Shown here one piece after another: positions 8,871-16,646 of a stretch of 57,181 bases of DNA. The stretch comes from Actinokineospora spheciospongiae (lineage in GTDB: Bacteria; Actinomycetota; Actinomycetes; Mycobacteriales; Pseudonocardiaceae): assembly GCF_000564855.1 (NCBI RefSeq), contig NZ_AYXG01000161.1, positions 1-57,181 on the forward strand. Reading direction: 5' to 3'. Position 1 is the first letter of the stretch; each line of letters opens with the position of its first letter. A program made the position numbers and the translations under genes. The notes under the pieces are model-generated. The model searched no databases and was not told where the DNA came from. It worked only from the letters and a program-made list of their open reading frames with translations.

Positions 8871-9958
8871 CCGCGCCGCTGCGGGTCACCCTGGTCACCC
8901 CCGGCTTCCCGCCCGAGCGCGGCGGGGTCGAGGCGCACACCGGGCACCTGGCGCGCGAGCTGAGCGCGCGCGGGGTCGACGTGCGGGTGCTCACCGCGCG
9001 CCGCGGCGTGCCGCGGCCGGTGCTGGAGCGCCCCGGCGGCGTGCCGGTGCGGGTGTTCCCGGCCTGGCGCACCACGGTCATGTCGATCTCGCCGCGGCTG
9101 CTGCTGGCCGGGTTGCGCGCCGGTCGGGGCAGCGACGTCGTGCACGTGCACAGCTACCACGCCGCCTGCGGGTTCGCCGCGCTCGGCGGGTTCGCCCGCC
9201 CCGTGGTGTTCACCCCGCACTACCACGGCGGCGGGCACAGCAGGCAGGCCTCGGCGCTGCACGTGGTCTACCGGTTCGTCGGTCGGCTGCTGTTCCGGGC
9301 GGCGCGGGCGGTGGTGTGCGTGTCCCGGGCCGAACGCGACCAGCTCGTGGGCGACTTCCCGGGAGCCGCGGACCGCGCGCACGTGGTGCCCAACGGCGTC
9401 GACGTGGCGGCGATCCGGGCGGCGGAACCGTTCCCGGACCAGCCGCGCACGGTTCTGAGCCTGGGCAGGCTGGAGCCCTACAAGCGGGTCGCGGCGCTGC
9501 TGCGCGCCCTGCCGCTGCTGCCGCCGGACGTCCAGGTCGTGGTCGTGGGCACCGGTTCGCAGTCCGACGAGCTGCGCGGGCTGGCCGCCGACCTCGGCGT
9601 CGCCGGGCGGGTGCGGTTCACCGGCGGCGTCGACGACCACCAGGTGCACCGCTGGCTGCGCACCGCCGCGGTGCTGGTGTCGCTGTCGGAGCACGAGGCG
9701 TTCGGCATGGCCCCGGTGGAGGCCGCCGCGGCGGGCGCCGGGGTCGTGCTCAGCGACATCCCCGCCCACCGCGAGATCGCCGCCGAGCACCTGGGCGGGG
9801 CGGCGCGGCTGGTCGGACCCGAGCCCGCCGCGGTCGCCGCGGCGGTCACCCAGGCGCTCGCCGAGACCCGGCGGGACGAGGCCGACGTGCCGGACTGGGG
9901 GCGGATCGCCGAGGAGACCCTGGCGATCTACCGGTCCGCGCTCCGTGGAGAGGACTGA
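8867..9958 (+). CDS. Glycosyltransferase family 4
   Basis: The 363-residue GT-B glycosyltransferase starts VTLVTPGFPPERGGVEAHTG, the GT4 N-terminal glycine loop. It contains VVPNGVD at the domain junction, VLSLGRLEPYKRVAALL in the donor domain, and the EX7E motif in SEHEAFGMAPVEAAAAG. It overlaps the SGNH hydrolase stop by four bases and is followed two bases later by the acyltransferase, so the three form one operon. It probably adds a sugar to the same glycan as the divergent genes. The specific donor is unknown. Confidence 0.87.
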   Translation: MTAPLRVTLVTPGFPPERGGVEAHTGHLARELSARGVDVRVLTARRGVPRPVLERPGGVPVRVFPAWRTTVMSISPRLLLAGLRAGRGSDVVHVHSYHAACGFAALGGFARPVVFTPHYHGGGHSRQASALHVVYRFVGRLLFRAARAVVCVSRAERDQLVGDFPGAADRAHVVPNGVDVAAIRAAEPFPDQPRTVLSLGRLEPYKRVAALLRALPLLPPDVQVVVVGTGSQSDELRGLAADLGVAGRVRFTGGVDDHQVHRWLRTAAVLVSLSEHEAFGMAPVEAAAAGAGVVLSDIPAHREIAAEHLGGAARLVGPEPAAVAAAVTQALAETRRDEADVPDWGRIAEETLAIYRSALRGED

Positions 9959-9960
9959 CC

Positions 9961-11190
9961 ATGACCGACAGACCGCGCCCGCGCCGCGTCGGCCCGCTCG
10001 ACCGCCCCTGGCTGCACCAGCGCTCGGTCCTGCTGGTCACCCCGGTGGCCACCGACGTCGAGGCCATCCGGGCGGCGCTGCTGCGCTTCACGCACCTGCA
10101 CCCGGACTCGCCCATCTCCTCCCGCCTGGACGAGGCCACCGGCCGCTGGCTGCCGGTGCGCGCGGGCGACCGCGCCGAGCACGTGGCCCGGATGGTGGTG
10201 ACCGCCCCCGACCCGGACCCCGAGGACCTCACCGGGTACATCAAGGCCCACCTGGCGCCGCCGCGCGACCTCCCGGTCCGCCTGGTGGTCAGCCCGACCG
10301 CGGTGCTCGGCGACATCAGCCACGCCGTCGGCGACGCGTCCACCTTCACCCGGCTGCTGATGGCGGCCACCCGCGGCACCGGCCTGGACGAGCTGGCCGC
10401 CCGCACCCCCACCCGCACCGTGCTGCACGCGCTGCGCGCCGGGCTGCGCACCCACCGCCGGGACTGGGTCGACTACGTGCGCCACCGCACCGCTCCCCCG
10501 GTCGCCGCGGCCACCACGGCCCCCGAGCGCACCCGCCCCGACTTCACCGGGGCGGTCATCCCGAACCCGGCGCTGCGCGAGATCACCCGCTGGCGCAACA
10601 CCCACGCCAAGGGCATCTCCATCACCAGCGTCCTCACCAGCATGACCCACCGCGCGCTGGTCTCCCACGGCGTCCCGCTCAACGGGGACGGGCTGTGGGC
10701 GCTGATCGACGTCCGCGGGATGCTCGGCCCCTCGGACGACCCGCGGTGGGGCAACCTGTCCAAGAGCCTCTACCTGCGCACCGACCTGGGCGACCCGGCC
10801 GCCGTGGAGGCCGCGATGAAGCAGGCGCGCGACACCGGCCGCGCCCTGCCCGCGCTCGCCCTCGGCTCGCTCATCGGCGCGGTCTCGGCCACCCCGAAAC
10901 CCGCGCCCGCCCTGGCCCCGCGCCCGGACAGGGTCACCCTGACGTTCAACTCCATGCCCACCCTGCCCGGCCTGGCGGACATGCCGTGGCTGGACACGGG
11001 GACCAAGCGCTTCTTCGGCTTCAGCCCCTCCTACGGCCCGGACGGCATCACGGTCTTCGCCATCCGCACCCGCGACCACATGGAGCTGACCGCCAGCCAC
11101 GACGAGAACGTGGTCAGCACCGAGACCGTGGACAAGGCACTGGCCGCCCTCGCCGCGCCCACGGCCCTGCTGGTCGACATGGCGGGCTGA
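9961..11190 (+). CDS. Condensation-domain-fold acyltransferase (PapA/WS-DGAT-like)
   Basis: This 409-residue protein has the two-lobed organisation of condensation-domain acyltransferases. VVSPTAVLGDISHAVGDAS carries an H-x3-D arrangement (His121, Asp125) where these enzymes have HHxxxDG. The second lobe contains VTLTFNSMPTLPGL, resembling the conserved floor-loop region of PapA and WS/DGAT proteins. It may acylate the glycan or glycolipid made by its neighbours, as PapA proteins do for mycobacterial trehalose lipids. The first His of the HH pair is Ser here, which is tolerated in many relatives. ATG at 9961 follows GGAGAGG. A strong terminator follows directly. Confidence 0.65.
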   Translation: MTDRPRPRRVGPLDRPWLHQRSVLLVTPVATDVEAIRAALLRFTHLHPDSPISSRLDEATGRWLPVRAGDRAEHVARMVVTAPDPDPEDLTGYIKAHLAPPRDLPVRLVVSPTAVLGDISHAVGDASTFTRLLMAATRGTGLDELAARTPTRTVLHALRAGLRTHRRDWVDYVRHRTAPPVAAATTAPERTRPDFTGAVIPNPALREITRWRNTHAKGISITSVLTSMTHRALVSHGVPLNGDGLWALIDVRGMLGPSDDPRWGNLSKSLYLRTDLGDPAAVEAAMKQARDTGRALPALALGSLIGAVSATPKPAPALAPRPDRVTLTFNSMPTLPGLADMPWLDTGTKRFFGFSPSYGPDGITVFAIRTRDHMELTASHDENVVSTETVDKALAALAAPTALLVDMAG

Positions 11191-11194
11191 ACCG

Positions 11195-11232
11195 CCGGTC
11201 GGGGGGAGCGGTACGCCGCTCCCCCCGACCGG
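11195..11232. terminator. Bidirectional terminator, 17-bp perfect stem
   Basis: The arms CCGGTCGGGGGGAGCGG (11195-11211) and CCGCTCCCCCCGACCGG (11216-11232) are perfectly complementary, with a TACG loop. The hairpin sits between two convergent stops (11190 and 11234), so it probably serves both the acyltransferase operon and the Trypco1 gene. No T-run follows, as is usual in actinomycetes. Confidence 0.85.
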
Positions 11233-11233
11233 G

Positions 11234-11596
11234 TCAGGCCTCCTCGACCGACTCCTCCTCCAGCGGGGCGGGGTCCTTGCGCCACTTGAGCTTCACCTCG
11301 AACTGGCCCTGCACCCCGGTCCGCGCGATCACCGCCCCGACCTCGGCGTCGAGCTTGATGCCGAACTTCAGCTCGATCTCCTCCGGGGGCCGGGTCATGG
11401 TGGTGAACTGGGCCAGCGCCGCCACCGCGGCGTCGCGCACCTCGGCGAGGGCGCCGTCGAAGCCGGTCTTGGCCTCCAGCAGCACCCGGGGCAGCCTGCC
11501 CGCCCGCTCCACCCCCGCCCGCCCGTCCACCTCGACGAGCACGGCCCCGCCGCCCGCCAGCGGGAACCTCGCCAGTTCCGGGTTCGACTCCGTCAT
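11234..11596 (-). CDS. Trypco1 (CU044_2847-type) domain protein
   Basis: The 120-residue cytoplasmic protein starts at ATG 11596, with GGAGTGG upstream. An N-terminal beta strand region (VLVEVDGR) and a helical middle precede the diagnostic end PPEEIELKFGIKLDAEVGAV and FEVKLKW. That signature identifies trypsin-co-occurring domain 1. Such proteins are usually encoded beside trypsin-like proteases or death-domain-like effector genes in predicted conflict systems. No protease lies nearby here. A divergent XRE regulator starts 233 bases away. Its function is unknown, and a missing or remote partner is likely. Confidence 0.72.
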   Translation of the reverse strand: MTESNPELARFPLAGGGAVLVEVDGRAGVERAGRLPRVLLEAKTGFDGALAEVRDAAVAALAQFTTMTRPPEEIELKFGIKLDAEVGAVIARTGVQGQFEVKLKWRKDPAPLEEESVEEA

Positions 11597-11829
11597 ACCG
11601 CCACTCCTCGTCCCTCGCCGGTGCCGCGCCGGGGGCGTTGTCGCCGCGCCCCCGGACCGGCCGAGCACCCGAGCACGATAGACGACCAGGTCGAGGCGCG
11701 ATCGGGGTTCGGCGCCCGGTCCACCCCGCCGGAAGGCCGTTCGGCCCACCGCGGTACCGCTGATCGCGGACGACTTCCGGGTCTCTCGACCGGTGCGGCG
11801 GCCCTGGCCGGGCCGCTAGCGTCCGGATC

Positions 11830-12171
11830 ATGGTCCGACACCCCCTGACGTCCGAGGAGCGCGAACGCGGCAGGCGACTCGGCTCGCTGCTGCGGGCCGC
11901 GCGGGGAAACCTGACCCTGGCGGCGATCGCGGAGCGGGCCGGGCTGCCGAGCGAGACGCTGCGCAAGATCGAGGCCGGGCGGATCGCCGGGCCGTCGTTC
12001 TTCACCGTGGCCGCGATCGCCGCGGCGCTGGGCCTGTCGCTGGACCGGGTCGTCGCGCTGTGCGCGCTGCCCGGTGCCGAGCCGCTGCCGCAGCCCGCGG
12101 CGGTGGCGTGGGCCTGGCCGGGCGACCCGCCGAGCCCGGCCACCGCCGGGTCGGTGCGGCGCCCCGCCTGA
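11830..12171 (+). CDS. XRE-family helix-turn-helix regulator
   Basis: The 113-residue protein carries a Cro/C1-type HTH at about residues 18-75: RRLGSLLRAARGNLTLAAIA, ERAGLPSETLRKIEAGR, then FFTVAAIAAALGLSLDRVV. A Pro/Ala-rich tail without a recognised sensor domain follows, so it is a small DNA-binding regulator. It is divergent from the Trypco1 gene and may control it. There is no clear ribosome binding site close to the ATG, so the message may be nearly leaderless. The FAD oxidoreductase starts 99 bases downstream on the same strand. Confidence 0.75.
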   Translation: MVRHPLTSEERERGRRLGSLLRAARGNLTLAAIAERAGLPSETLRKIEAGRIAGPSFFTVAAIAAALGLSLDRVVALCALPGAEPLPQPAAVAWAWPGDPPSPATAGSVRRPA

Positions 12172-12270
12172 ACCCGGCCCGACAAACCGAGGAGTATTCG
12201 AGCTGCGACGATCGGGTGAGCTTCGTGGCCCAGGTCACTGCCGTTCCGGTTCGGGTGCCACCCTCGCGGC

Positions 12271-13869
12271 ATGGCAGCACAGCGCGCGGTGGTGATCGGC
12301 GGCGGCTTCGGCGGCCTGTGCGCGGCCCGGGTGCTCAGCGGGCACTTCGCCGAGGTCGTCGTGCTGGAGCAGGACCCGGTGACCGCGGAATCCGCGCACC
12401 GGCGCGGTATCCCGCAGGCCCACCACCCGCACGCCCTGCTGGCCAGGGGGTCGGCCGTCCTCGAACACCTCTTCCCCGGCCTCGGCGACGAACTCGCCGC
12501 GCGCGGCGCCACCCGGGCGGACTTCGGCGAGAGCGCCCGCTACCGCCTCCCCACCGGCTGGGCCCCGCGCGGTCGGATCGGCCTGCCGATCCAGACCGCC
12601 ACCCGGGTCACCCTGGAGCGCTGCCTGCGCCGCCGGGTCCTCGACGACCCGCGCGTCACCACCCGACCCGGCTTCACCGTGGACGGCCTGTGCTGGGACG
12701 CCGAGGGCACCCGCGTCACCGGGGTCACCGGGTCCGCCCTCCCGGACGCGCACGAGGAGATCGGCGCCGACCTGGTCGTGGACGCGAGCGGCCGCCTGAC
12801 GAAGCTGCCCACCTGGTTGCGCGCGGCGGGGTTCGGCAGGCCGGAGGAGGTGTCGGTGACCGGTGAGGGCGTCTACACCACCCGCCTGTTCCGCGCACCG
12901 TCCACAGCGGACTGGACGACGGTGGCCGAGTTCCCGCGCGCCCCGGACCGCCGCCGCGGCGGTGTTCTCGTCACCACCGAGGACGGGCACCGCCTGCTCA
13001 CCCTGATGGGCGCCGACGGCCAGGCGGCCCCGACCGACCCGGCCGGGTTCCTCGACTACGCGCGCACCCTGAGCAGCCCGGAGTTCGCCGAGACGATCAC
13101 CGGCGGCGAACCCCTCGGCCGCGCGCACCGCATGGCCCACCTCGACAGCCGCTGGGTTCACTACCACCGGATGCCCCGCTGGCCCGGGGGCCTGCTCTGC
13201 CTGGGCGACGCGGTGTGCACGCTCAACCCCGTCCACGCCCAGGGCATGACCGTGACCGCCGTGCAGGCGCAGATCCTCGGCGGCCTCCTCGACCGGGGCG
13301 CGGCGGACCTGCCGCGGGTGTTCCAGAAGCGGGTCGCCCGCGCCCTGGCGCTGCCCTGGGCCATGGCCACCGCCGCCGACCTCACCTGGGACCCGCACCC
13401 CACCCCGGCCCGCGCCCGCCTCGCCCGGTGGTACCTCGCCCGCCTGGACCACGTCATCCCCGGCGACCCGGACGTGTTCCGCCGCTTCTTCCTCGCCGCG
13501 CACCTGGTGCGCGGCCCGGCGGTGCTGCTCGCCCCGAGCGTGCTGTGGAAGGTGCTACGCCCGCCCCGCCGAGGCGACCAGGGCGGTGCAGTGGTCGACC
13601 AACCGGGCGCGGGGGACGGTCAGCGTGCCGTCGAGGAAGGCGATGAACAGGGTGGTGAGCGCCCCGACCACGCCGAGGGCGATCATCTGCCGCTCGGCGG
13701 GGTCGGCGGCGGTGAGGTGGTCGTGGACCAGCGCCACGAACGCGGGGGCGAGTTCCTGCCCGCGCGACCCGAGGGTGGCCTCGGTCAGCGGCCCGAGCAG
13801 CAGCACCCGCCCCACCGCGGGGTCACCCACGATGAGGTCGACGAACGCGGCCACGGCGGCCCGCGGTAG
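12271..13869 (+). CDS. FAD-dependent oxidoreductase/epoxidase-like, with antisense read-through tail
   Basis: This flavoprotein begins AAQRAVVIGGGFGGLCAARVL, the Rossmann GxGxxG FAD motif. It has the second FAD motif GGLLCLGDAVCTLNPVHAQGM and the substrate-domain strand RHRMAHLDSRW-like segment between them. It resembles squalene-monooxygenase-like or LasC-type actinomycete flavoenzymes of about 430-470 residues. The family-like sequence ends near 13560 (LAPSVLWKVLRPPR). The frame then stays open for about 100 more codons, to TAG at 13867, inside the opposite-strand TetR gene. That tail (GDQGGAVVDQPGAGDGQ) looks like antisense sequence. The original stop has probably been lost, or the tail is dispensable. 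The substrate is unknown. Confidence 0.75.
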   Translation: MAAQRAVVIGGGFGGLCAARVLSGHFAEVVVLEQDPVTAESAHRRGIPQAHHPHALLARGSAVLEHLFPGLGDELAARGATRADFGESARYRLPTGWAPRGRIGLPIQTATRVTLERCLRRRVLDDPRVTTRPGFTVDGLCWDAEGTRVTGVTGSALPDAHEEIGADLVVDASGRLTKLPTWLRAAGFGRPEEVSVTGEGVYTTRLFRAPSTADWTTVAEFPRAPDRRRGGVLVTTEDGHRLLTLMGADGQAAPTDPAGFLDYARTLSSPEFAETITGGEPLGRAHRMAHLDSRWVHYHRMPRWPGGLLCLGDAVCTLNPVHAQGMTVTAVQAQILGGLLDRGAADLPRVFQKRVARALALPWAMATAADLTWDPHPTPARARLARWYLARLDHVIPGDPDVFRRFFLAAHLVRGPAVLLAPSVLWKVLRPPRRGDQGGAVVDQPGAGDGQRAVEEGDEQGGERPDHAEGDHLPLGGVGGGEVVVDQRHERGGEFLPARPEGGLGQRPEQQHPPHRGVTHDEVDERGHGGPR

Positions 13870-14124
13870 GTCCTCCCGGTCGGCGCCCCCGGTGGCCGTC
13901 ACCAGGGCGTCGTGCGCGCGGGCGCCGACGTCGTCGTAGACGGCGCGGACGAACTCGTCGCGGTCGGGGAAGCTCTCGTAGAAGTAGCGCTCGGTCAGCC
14001 CGGTGGCCCGGCAGACCGCCCGGACGGACACCCCGGGGCGGCCGGGGTCACCCAGCAGCGCCACCCCGGCGGCGAGCAGGGCGGCGCGGCGGGCGGCGCG
14101 GCGGTCGGCGAGTGAGGAGGCCAT
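13555..14124 (-). CDS. TetR-family transcriptional regulator
   Basis: The 189-residue protein has an N-terminal TetR HTH (RAALLAAGVALLGDPG, then VSVRAVCRATGLTERYFYESF) and an all-helical ligand-binding region with no recognised ligand signature. It is probably a dimeric repressor. The ATG at 14124 has no strong ribosome binding site. Its 3' 315 bases overlap, on the opposite strand, the extended end of the FAD oxidoreductase frame. The convergent arrangement suggests, but does not prove, that it controls that gene. It is also a candidate for the palindromes at 15485-15530. Confidence 0.85.
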   Translation of the reverse strand: MASSLADRRAARRAALLAAGVALLGDPGRPGVSVRAVCRATGLTERYFYESFPDRDEFVRAVYDDVGARAHDALVTATGGADREDLPRAAVAAFVDLIVGDPAVGRVLLLGPLTEATLGSRGQELAPAFVALVHDHLTAADPAERQMIALGVVGALTTLFIAFLDGTLTVPRARLVDHCTALVASAGRA

Positions 14125-14338
14125 TGCGGACCATTCTCACCCCTGACCACCCGGTCGTGGCGGACGGGCGCGGGGCGGTCGGGTCGGGGCGGCGCGGGGC
14201 GGGTCGGAAGGTGCCGATCGAGGGGTGCTGGGCACCCGATGGGGTGGTCGCGCCGGTACCGGACCGGAAAGTGCAGCAGGCTCGTCCACGTGGGGCGCCC
14301 GGCAAGGCGGCGCCACGGCCCCAACCGGGAGGAACACC

Positions 14339-14776
14339 ATGGGGAAACGTCTTGTGCGGACCGCGGCGGCCCTCGCCGGGACCATCGCGCTCATCGTGTC
14401 GCTGGCGGGCACGGCCACCGCCGCCACCCCCGGCGACGGGGTGTGCGACGAAGGCGAGTTCTGCCTGTACTGGGGCCAGGACCAGTCCGGCGCGCTCGCC
14501 GACTTCACCGCCACGGTCGCCGACTACGGCGACACCGCCCCGGACTGCCAGACCTTCACCGGACCGGGCCCGGGCCTGGGCGCCTGCGTCAAGAACAACG
14601 CCACGTCGGCGTGGAACCGCTCCACCACCCACACGGTCACCGTCCACTTCGACGCCGACAACCAGGGCGCGGCCGACACCGTCGCCTCCGGGCAGAAGGT
14701 CGACCTGGCCAAGACCTGGCTGGAAAACGCCTCCCACGAGTTCACGGCGAATCCGGCCCCACAACCCACCAGGTGA
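14339..14776 (+). CDS. Secreted peptidase inhibitor family I36 protein
   Basis: The 145-residue precursor has a Sec signal peptide (KRLVRTAAALAGTIALIVSL, cleavage near ATA-ATP). The mature part begins GVCDEGEFCLYWGQDQSG and goes on with DYGDTAPDCQTF and CVKNNATSAWN. This beta/gamma-crystallin-like pattern with paired cysteines matches the I36 family, typified by the Streptomyces metalloprotease inhibitor SMPI. It probably protects the cell from, or regulates, extracellular metalloproteases. ATG at 14339 was chosen because GGGAGGA sits at the right distance and the signal peptide starts there. It appears monocistronic. Confidence 0.82.
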   Translation: MGKRLVRTAAALAGTIALIVSLAGTATAATPGDGVCDEGEFCLYWGQDQSGALADFTATVADYGDTAPDCQTFTGPGPGLGACVKNNATSAWNRSTTHTVTVHFDADNQGAADTVASGQKVDLAKTWLENASHEFTANPAPQPTR

Positions 14777-14916
14777 CCGCCCCGCATCCTGCCCCGACCA
14801 CCCTCGATCAGCCGTTCGCCGCGCTGAACTGGGGTTCCCATCGCCGAGCCACCACGACACCATCCGACCCAGGTCACCCGAGAAGTCCGGGGAGTGCCCG
14901 CGAAGATGATCGAGAC

Positions 14917-15388
14917 TCACTCGTCCACCCTGCCCCGCCAGTAGTCCAGGTTGCGGCGGGTGGCGAGGGTGTCGGGGTGGAGAGCCGACGGGACCGAGGA
15001 GGTCCCAACGGTTGCCTGCGATGTCGCGGAAGACGACAACCCGGCCGTAGGGCTCGGTTCGGGGTTGGGTGAGGAACTCGACACCTGCGGTGCGCATGCG
15101 TCGGTAGCTCGCGTCGAAGTCGTCGACGCGGAGGAAGAACCCGACCCGACCGGCGTGCTGCTCGCCGATCGCGGCGATCTGGTGTTCGCCGTCGGCGCGG
15201 GCGAGGAGGATGCCGGTCTCCGCGCCCGGCGGGCGGACGACCACCCGGCGCTTGGGACGACCGTCGTCGGTGCGGGCAGACGAGTCCTCGGCCAACTCGA
15301 ATCCCAGTGCCTCGGTGAAGAAGTCGATCGCGTCGTCGTAGTCCTCGACGAGGATCGCGGTGAGTTGCAGGAACGCCATGGACGCCAT
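14917..15388 (-). pseudogene. VOC (glyoxalase/bleomycin-resistance) family gene with a probable frameshift
   Basis: From ATG 15388 the frame encodes a VOC domain: FLQLTAILVEDYDDAIDFFT, EALGFELAEDS, GILLARADGEHQIAAIG, GFFLRVDDFDASYRRMR, and the metal-site-containing end PYGRVVVFRDIAGNRWDLLG. That frame has no nearby stop. The other frame supplies a natural ending (TLATRRNLDYWRGRVDE then TGA at 14917). Removing one base from the GGGG run at 14974-14977 joins them into SPPDTLATRRNLDYW. A one-base insertion or sequencing error is therefore likely. If intact, it would be a metal-dependent lyase, dioxygenase or resistance protein of about 156 residues. Confidence 0.68.
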
Positions 15389-15483
15389 GGTGGCCCAGCG
15401 CCTCGCCTGCCTCGGAACCCCGGGGTGGGGGTCCACAGGTCCGAACACCGACAGGTCGGGCCGAACGGGATCGCCGCCTCGCG

Positions 15484-15530
15484 TTGACAACGGGCGTTGT
15501 CGGCTTCTAGCCTGACAACACCCGTTGTCA
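15484..15530 (+). promoter_or_regulatory. Promoter with two palindromic operators upstream of the MpaB gene
   Basis: TTGACA (15484-15489) and TAGCCT (15508-15513) form a promoter-like pair with 18-base spacing. Two 18-base dyads overlap it: TGACAACGGGCGTTGTCG at 15485-15502 (one arm mismatch) and TGACAACACCCGTTGTCA at 15513-15530 (perfect 7-base arms). Centre spacing is 28 bases. This looks like a TetR- or GntR-type double operator that shuts off the oxygenase gene, and possibly the divergent VOC gene. Confidence 0.65.
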
Positions 15531-15571
15531 GCTCGGCGGCGGGGTGGTCGATTCCTGCCGGAGGGAACGTC

Positions 15572-16495
15572 ATGGCGAAGGGGCTCGGACCGGGGTCGGT
15601 CACCTGGGAGTACTTCGGCGACTGGCGGGGGATGCTCCAGGGCCTCTGGGCCGGGTCGATGCAGAACATGCACCCCAAGCTCGGCGCCGCCGTGGAGGAG
15701 CACTCGGAGTTCTTCGAGGAGCGGTGGGAGCGGTTGTTCCGCTCGCTCTACCCCATCGGCGGTGTGGTGTTCGACGGGGAGCGGGCCGAGGAGACCGGGC
15801 GGGAGGTGCGGGACTACCACCGCGACATCAGGGGCGTCGACGCCCGGGGCAGGCGGTACCACGCGCTCGACCCGGATGTCTTCTACTGGGCGCACGCGAC
15901 GTTCTTCTACGGCACCCTGCTCACCGCGCAACACTTCTGCGGCGGGATCGGTGAGCGGGAGAAGCGGGAGCTGTTCGAGGAGCACAAGACCTGGTACGCC
16001 CGGTACGGCGTCAGCACGCGCCCGGTGCCGGACACCTGGGAGGACTTCCAGCGCTACTGGGACCACATGTGCCGCGAGGTGCTGGAGGACAACAGGGCCA
16101 CGCGGGACGTGCTGGACCTGACCACGATGCCCGCGCCGCCGTTCGCGCCGTGGTTGCCGGACTGGCTGTGGCGGCCGACCCGCGCGGTGGTGGCGCGCGG
16201 GTTCGTGTGGGTGACCGTGGGCATGTACGACCAGCCGGTGCGGGACCTGCTGGGCTACCGGTGGTCCACGTGGGACGAACGGGCGCACCGGGTGTTCGGC
16301 GCGGCGGTCGGGCTGGCGTTCCGGCTGGTGCCGCCCCGGCTGCGCAAGCACCCCCGGGCCAGGGACGGCCTGGACCGCGCGTCCGGCAGGCTGCCCGCCT
16401 CGACACCGCTGGTGCACACCCCGGAGCGGTACCTGCCGCGCGACCGCACCGATCCCCGCCACTACTGCCCGGTGCACGCCGAGCGCCGGGGCTGA
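15572..16495 (+). CDS. MpaB/latex-clearing-protein family oxygenase (DUF2236)
   Basis: This 307-residue protein belongs to the oxygenase MpaB family by its conserved core YHALDPDVFYWAHATFFYGT, the following TWYARYGVSTRPVPDTWEDF, and the YDQPVRDLLGYRWSTWDERAH C-terminal region. Characterised relatives are haem-b enzymes (the rubber oxygenase Lcp) or act on mycophenolic acid intermediates. Histidines in the WAHATF segment are candidate haem ligands. There is no signal peptide, so it is probably cytoplasmic. The ATG at 15572 has GGAGGGAAC upstream. The natural substrate is unknown. Regulation is probably through the double operator directly upstream. Confidence 0.78.
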   Translation: MAKGLGPGSVTWEYFGDWRGMLQGLWAGSMQNMHPKLGAAVEEHSEFFEERWERLFRSLYPIGGVVFDGERAEETGREVRDYHRDIRGVDARGRRYHALDPDVFYWAHATFFYGTLLTAQHFCGGIGEREKRELFEEHKTWYARYGVSTRPVPDTWEDFQRYWDHMCREVLEDNRATRDVLDLTTMPAPPFAPWLPDWLWRPTRAVVARGFVWVTVGMYDQPVRDLLGYRWSTWDERAHRVFGAAVGLAFRLVPPRLRKHPRARDGLDRASGRLPASTPLVHTPERYLPRDRTDPRHYCPVHAERRG

Positions 16496-16530
16496 AACGC
16501 CCGAAAACCCCGACTGGACCGAAAGGCCCC

Positions 16531-16607
16531 TTGACGGACGGGGGTCGCGGTCGCATCATTGCCCGACATACCGAACGCTCGGTATGGTCGGTCCCAGATA
16601 GTGGGAC
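16531..16607 (+). promoter_or_regulatory. Promoter and TetR-type operator of the ABC importer operon
   Basis: TTGACG at 16531-16536 and CATCAT at 16554-16559 are a plausible -35/-10 pair with 17-base spacing. Just downstream lies a perfect dyad, CATACCGA-ACGC-TCGGTATG (16567-16586), a position suited to repression. A second dyad, GTCCCA-GATAG-TGGGAC (16591-16607), follows immediately. The first has the form usual for actinobacterial TetR repressors, and the operon ends with a TetR gene (21341-21907). Confidence 0.65.
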
Positions 16608-16646
16608 ATTCCGTGAGGACAGAGGCGTCCGAAGGAGTTGGCCCCG

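Noticed and set aside
14048-14916. Continuation of the VOC frame for about 290 more codons
   Set aside because: It is antisense to the I36 inhibitor gene and has no family-like sequence; a one-base frameshift explains it better.
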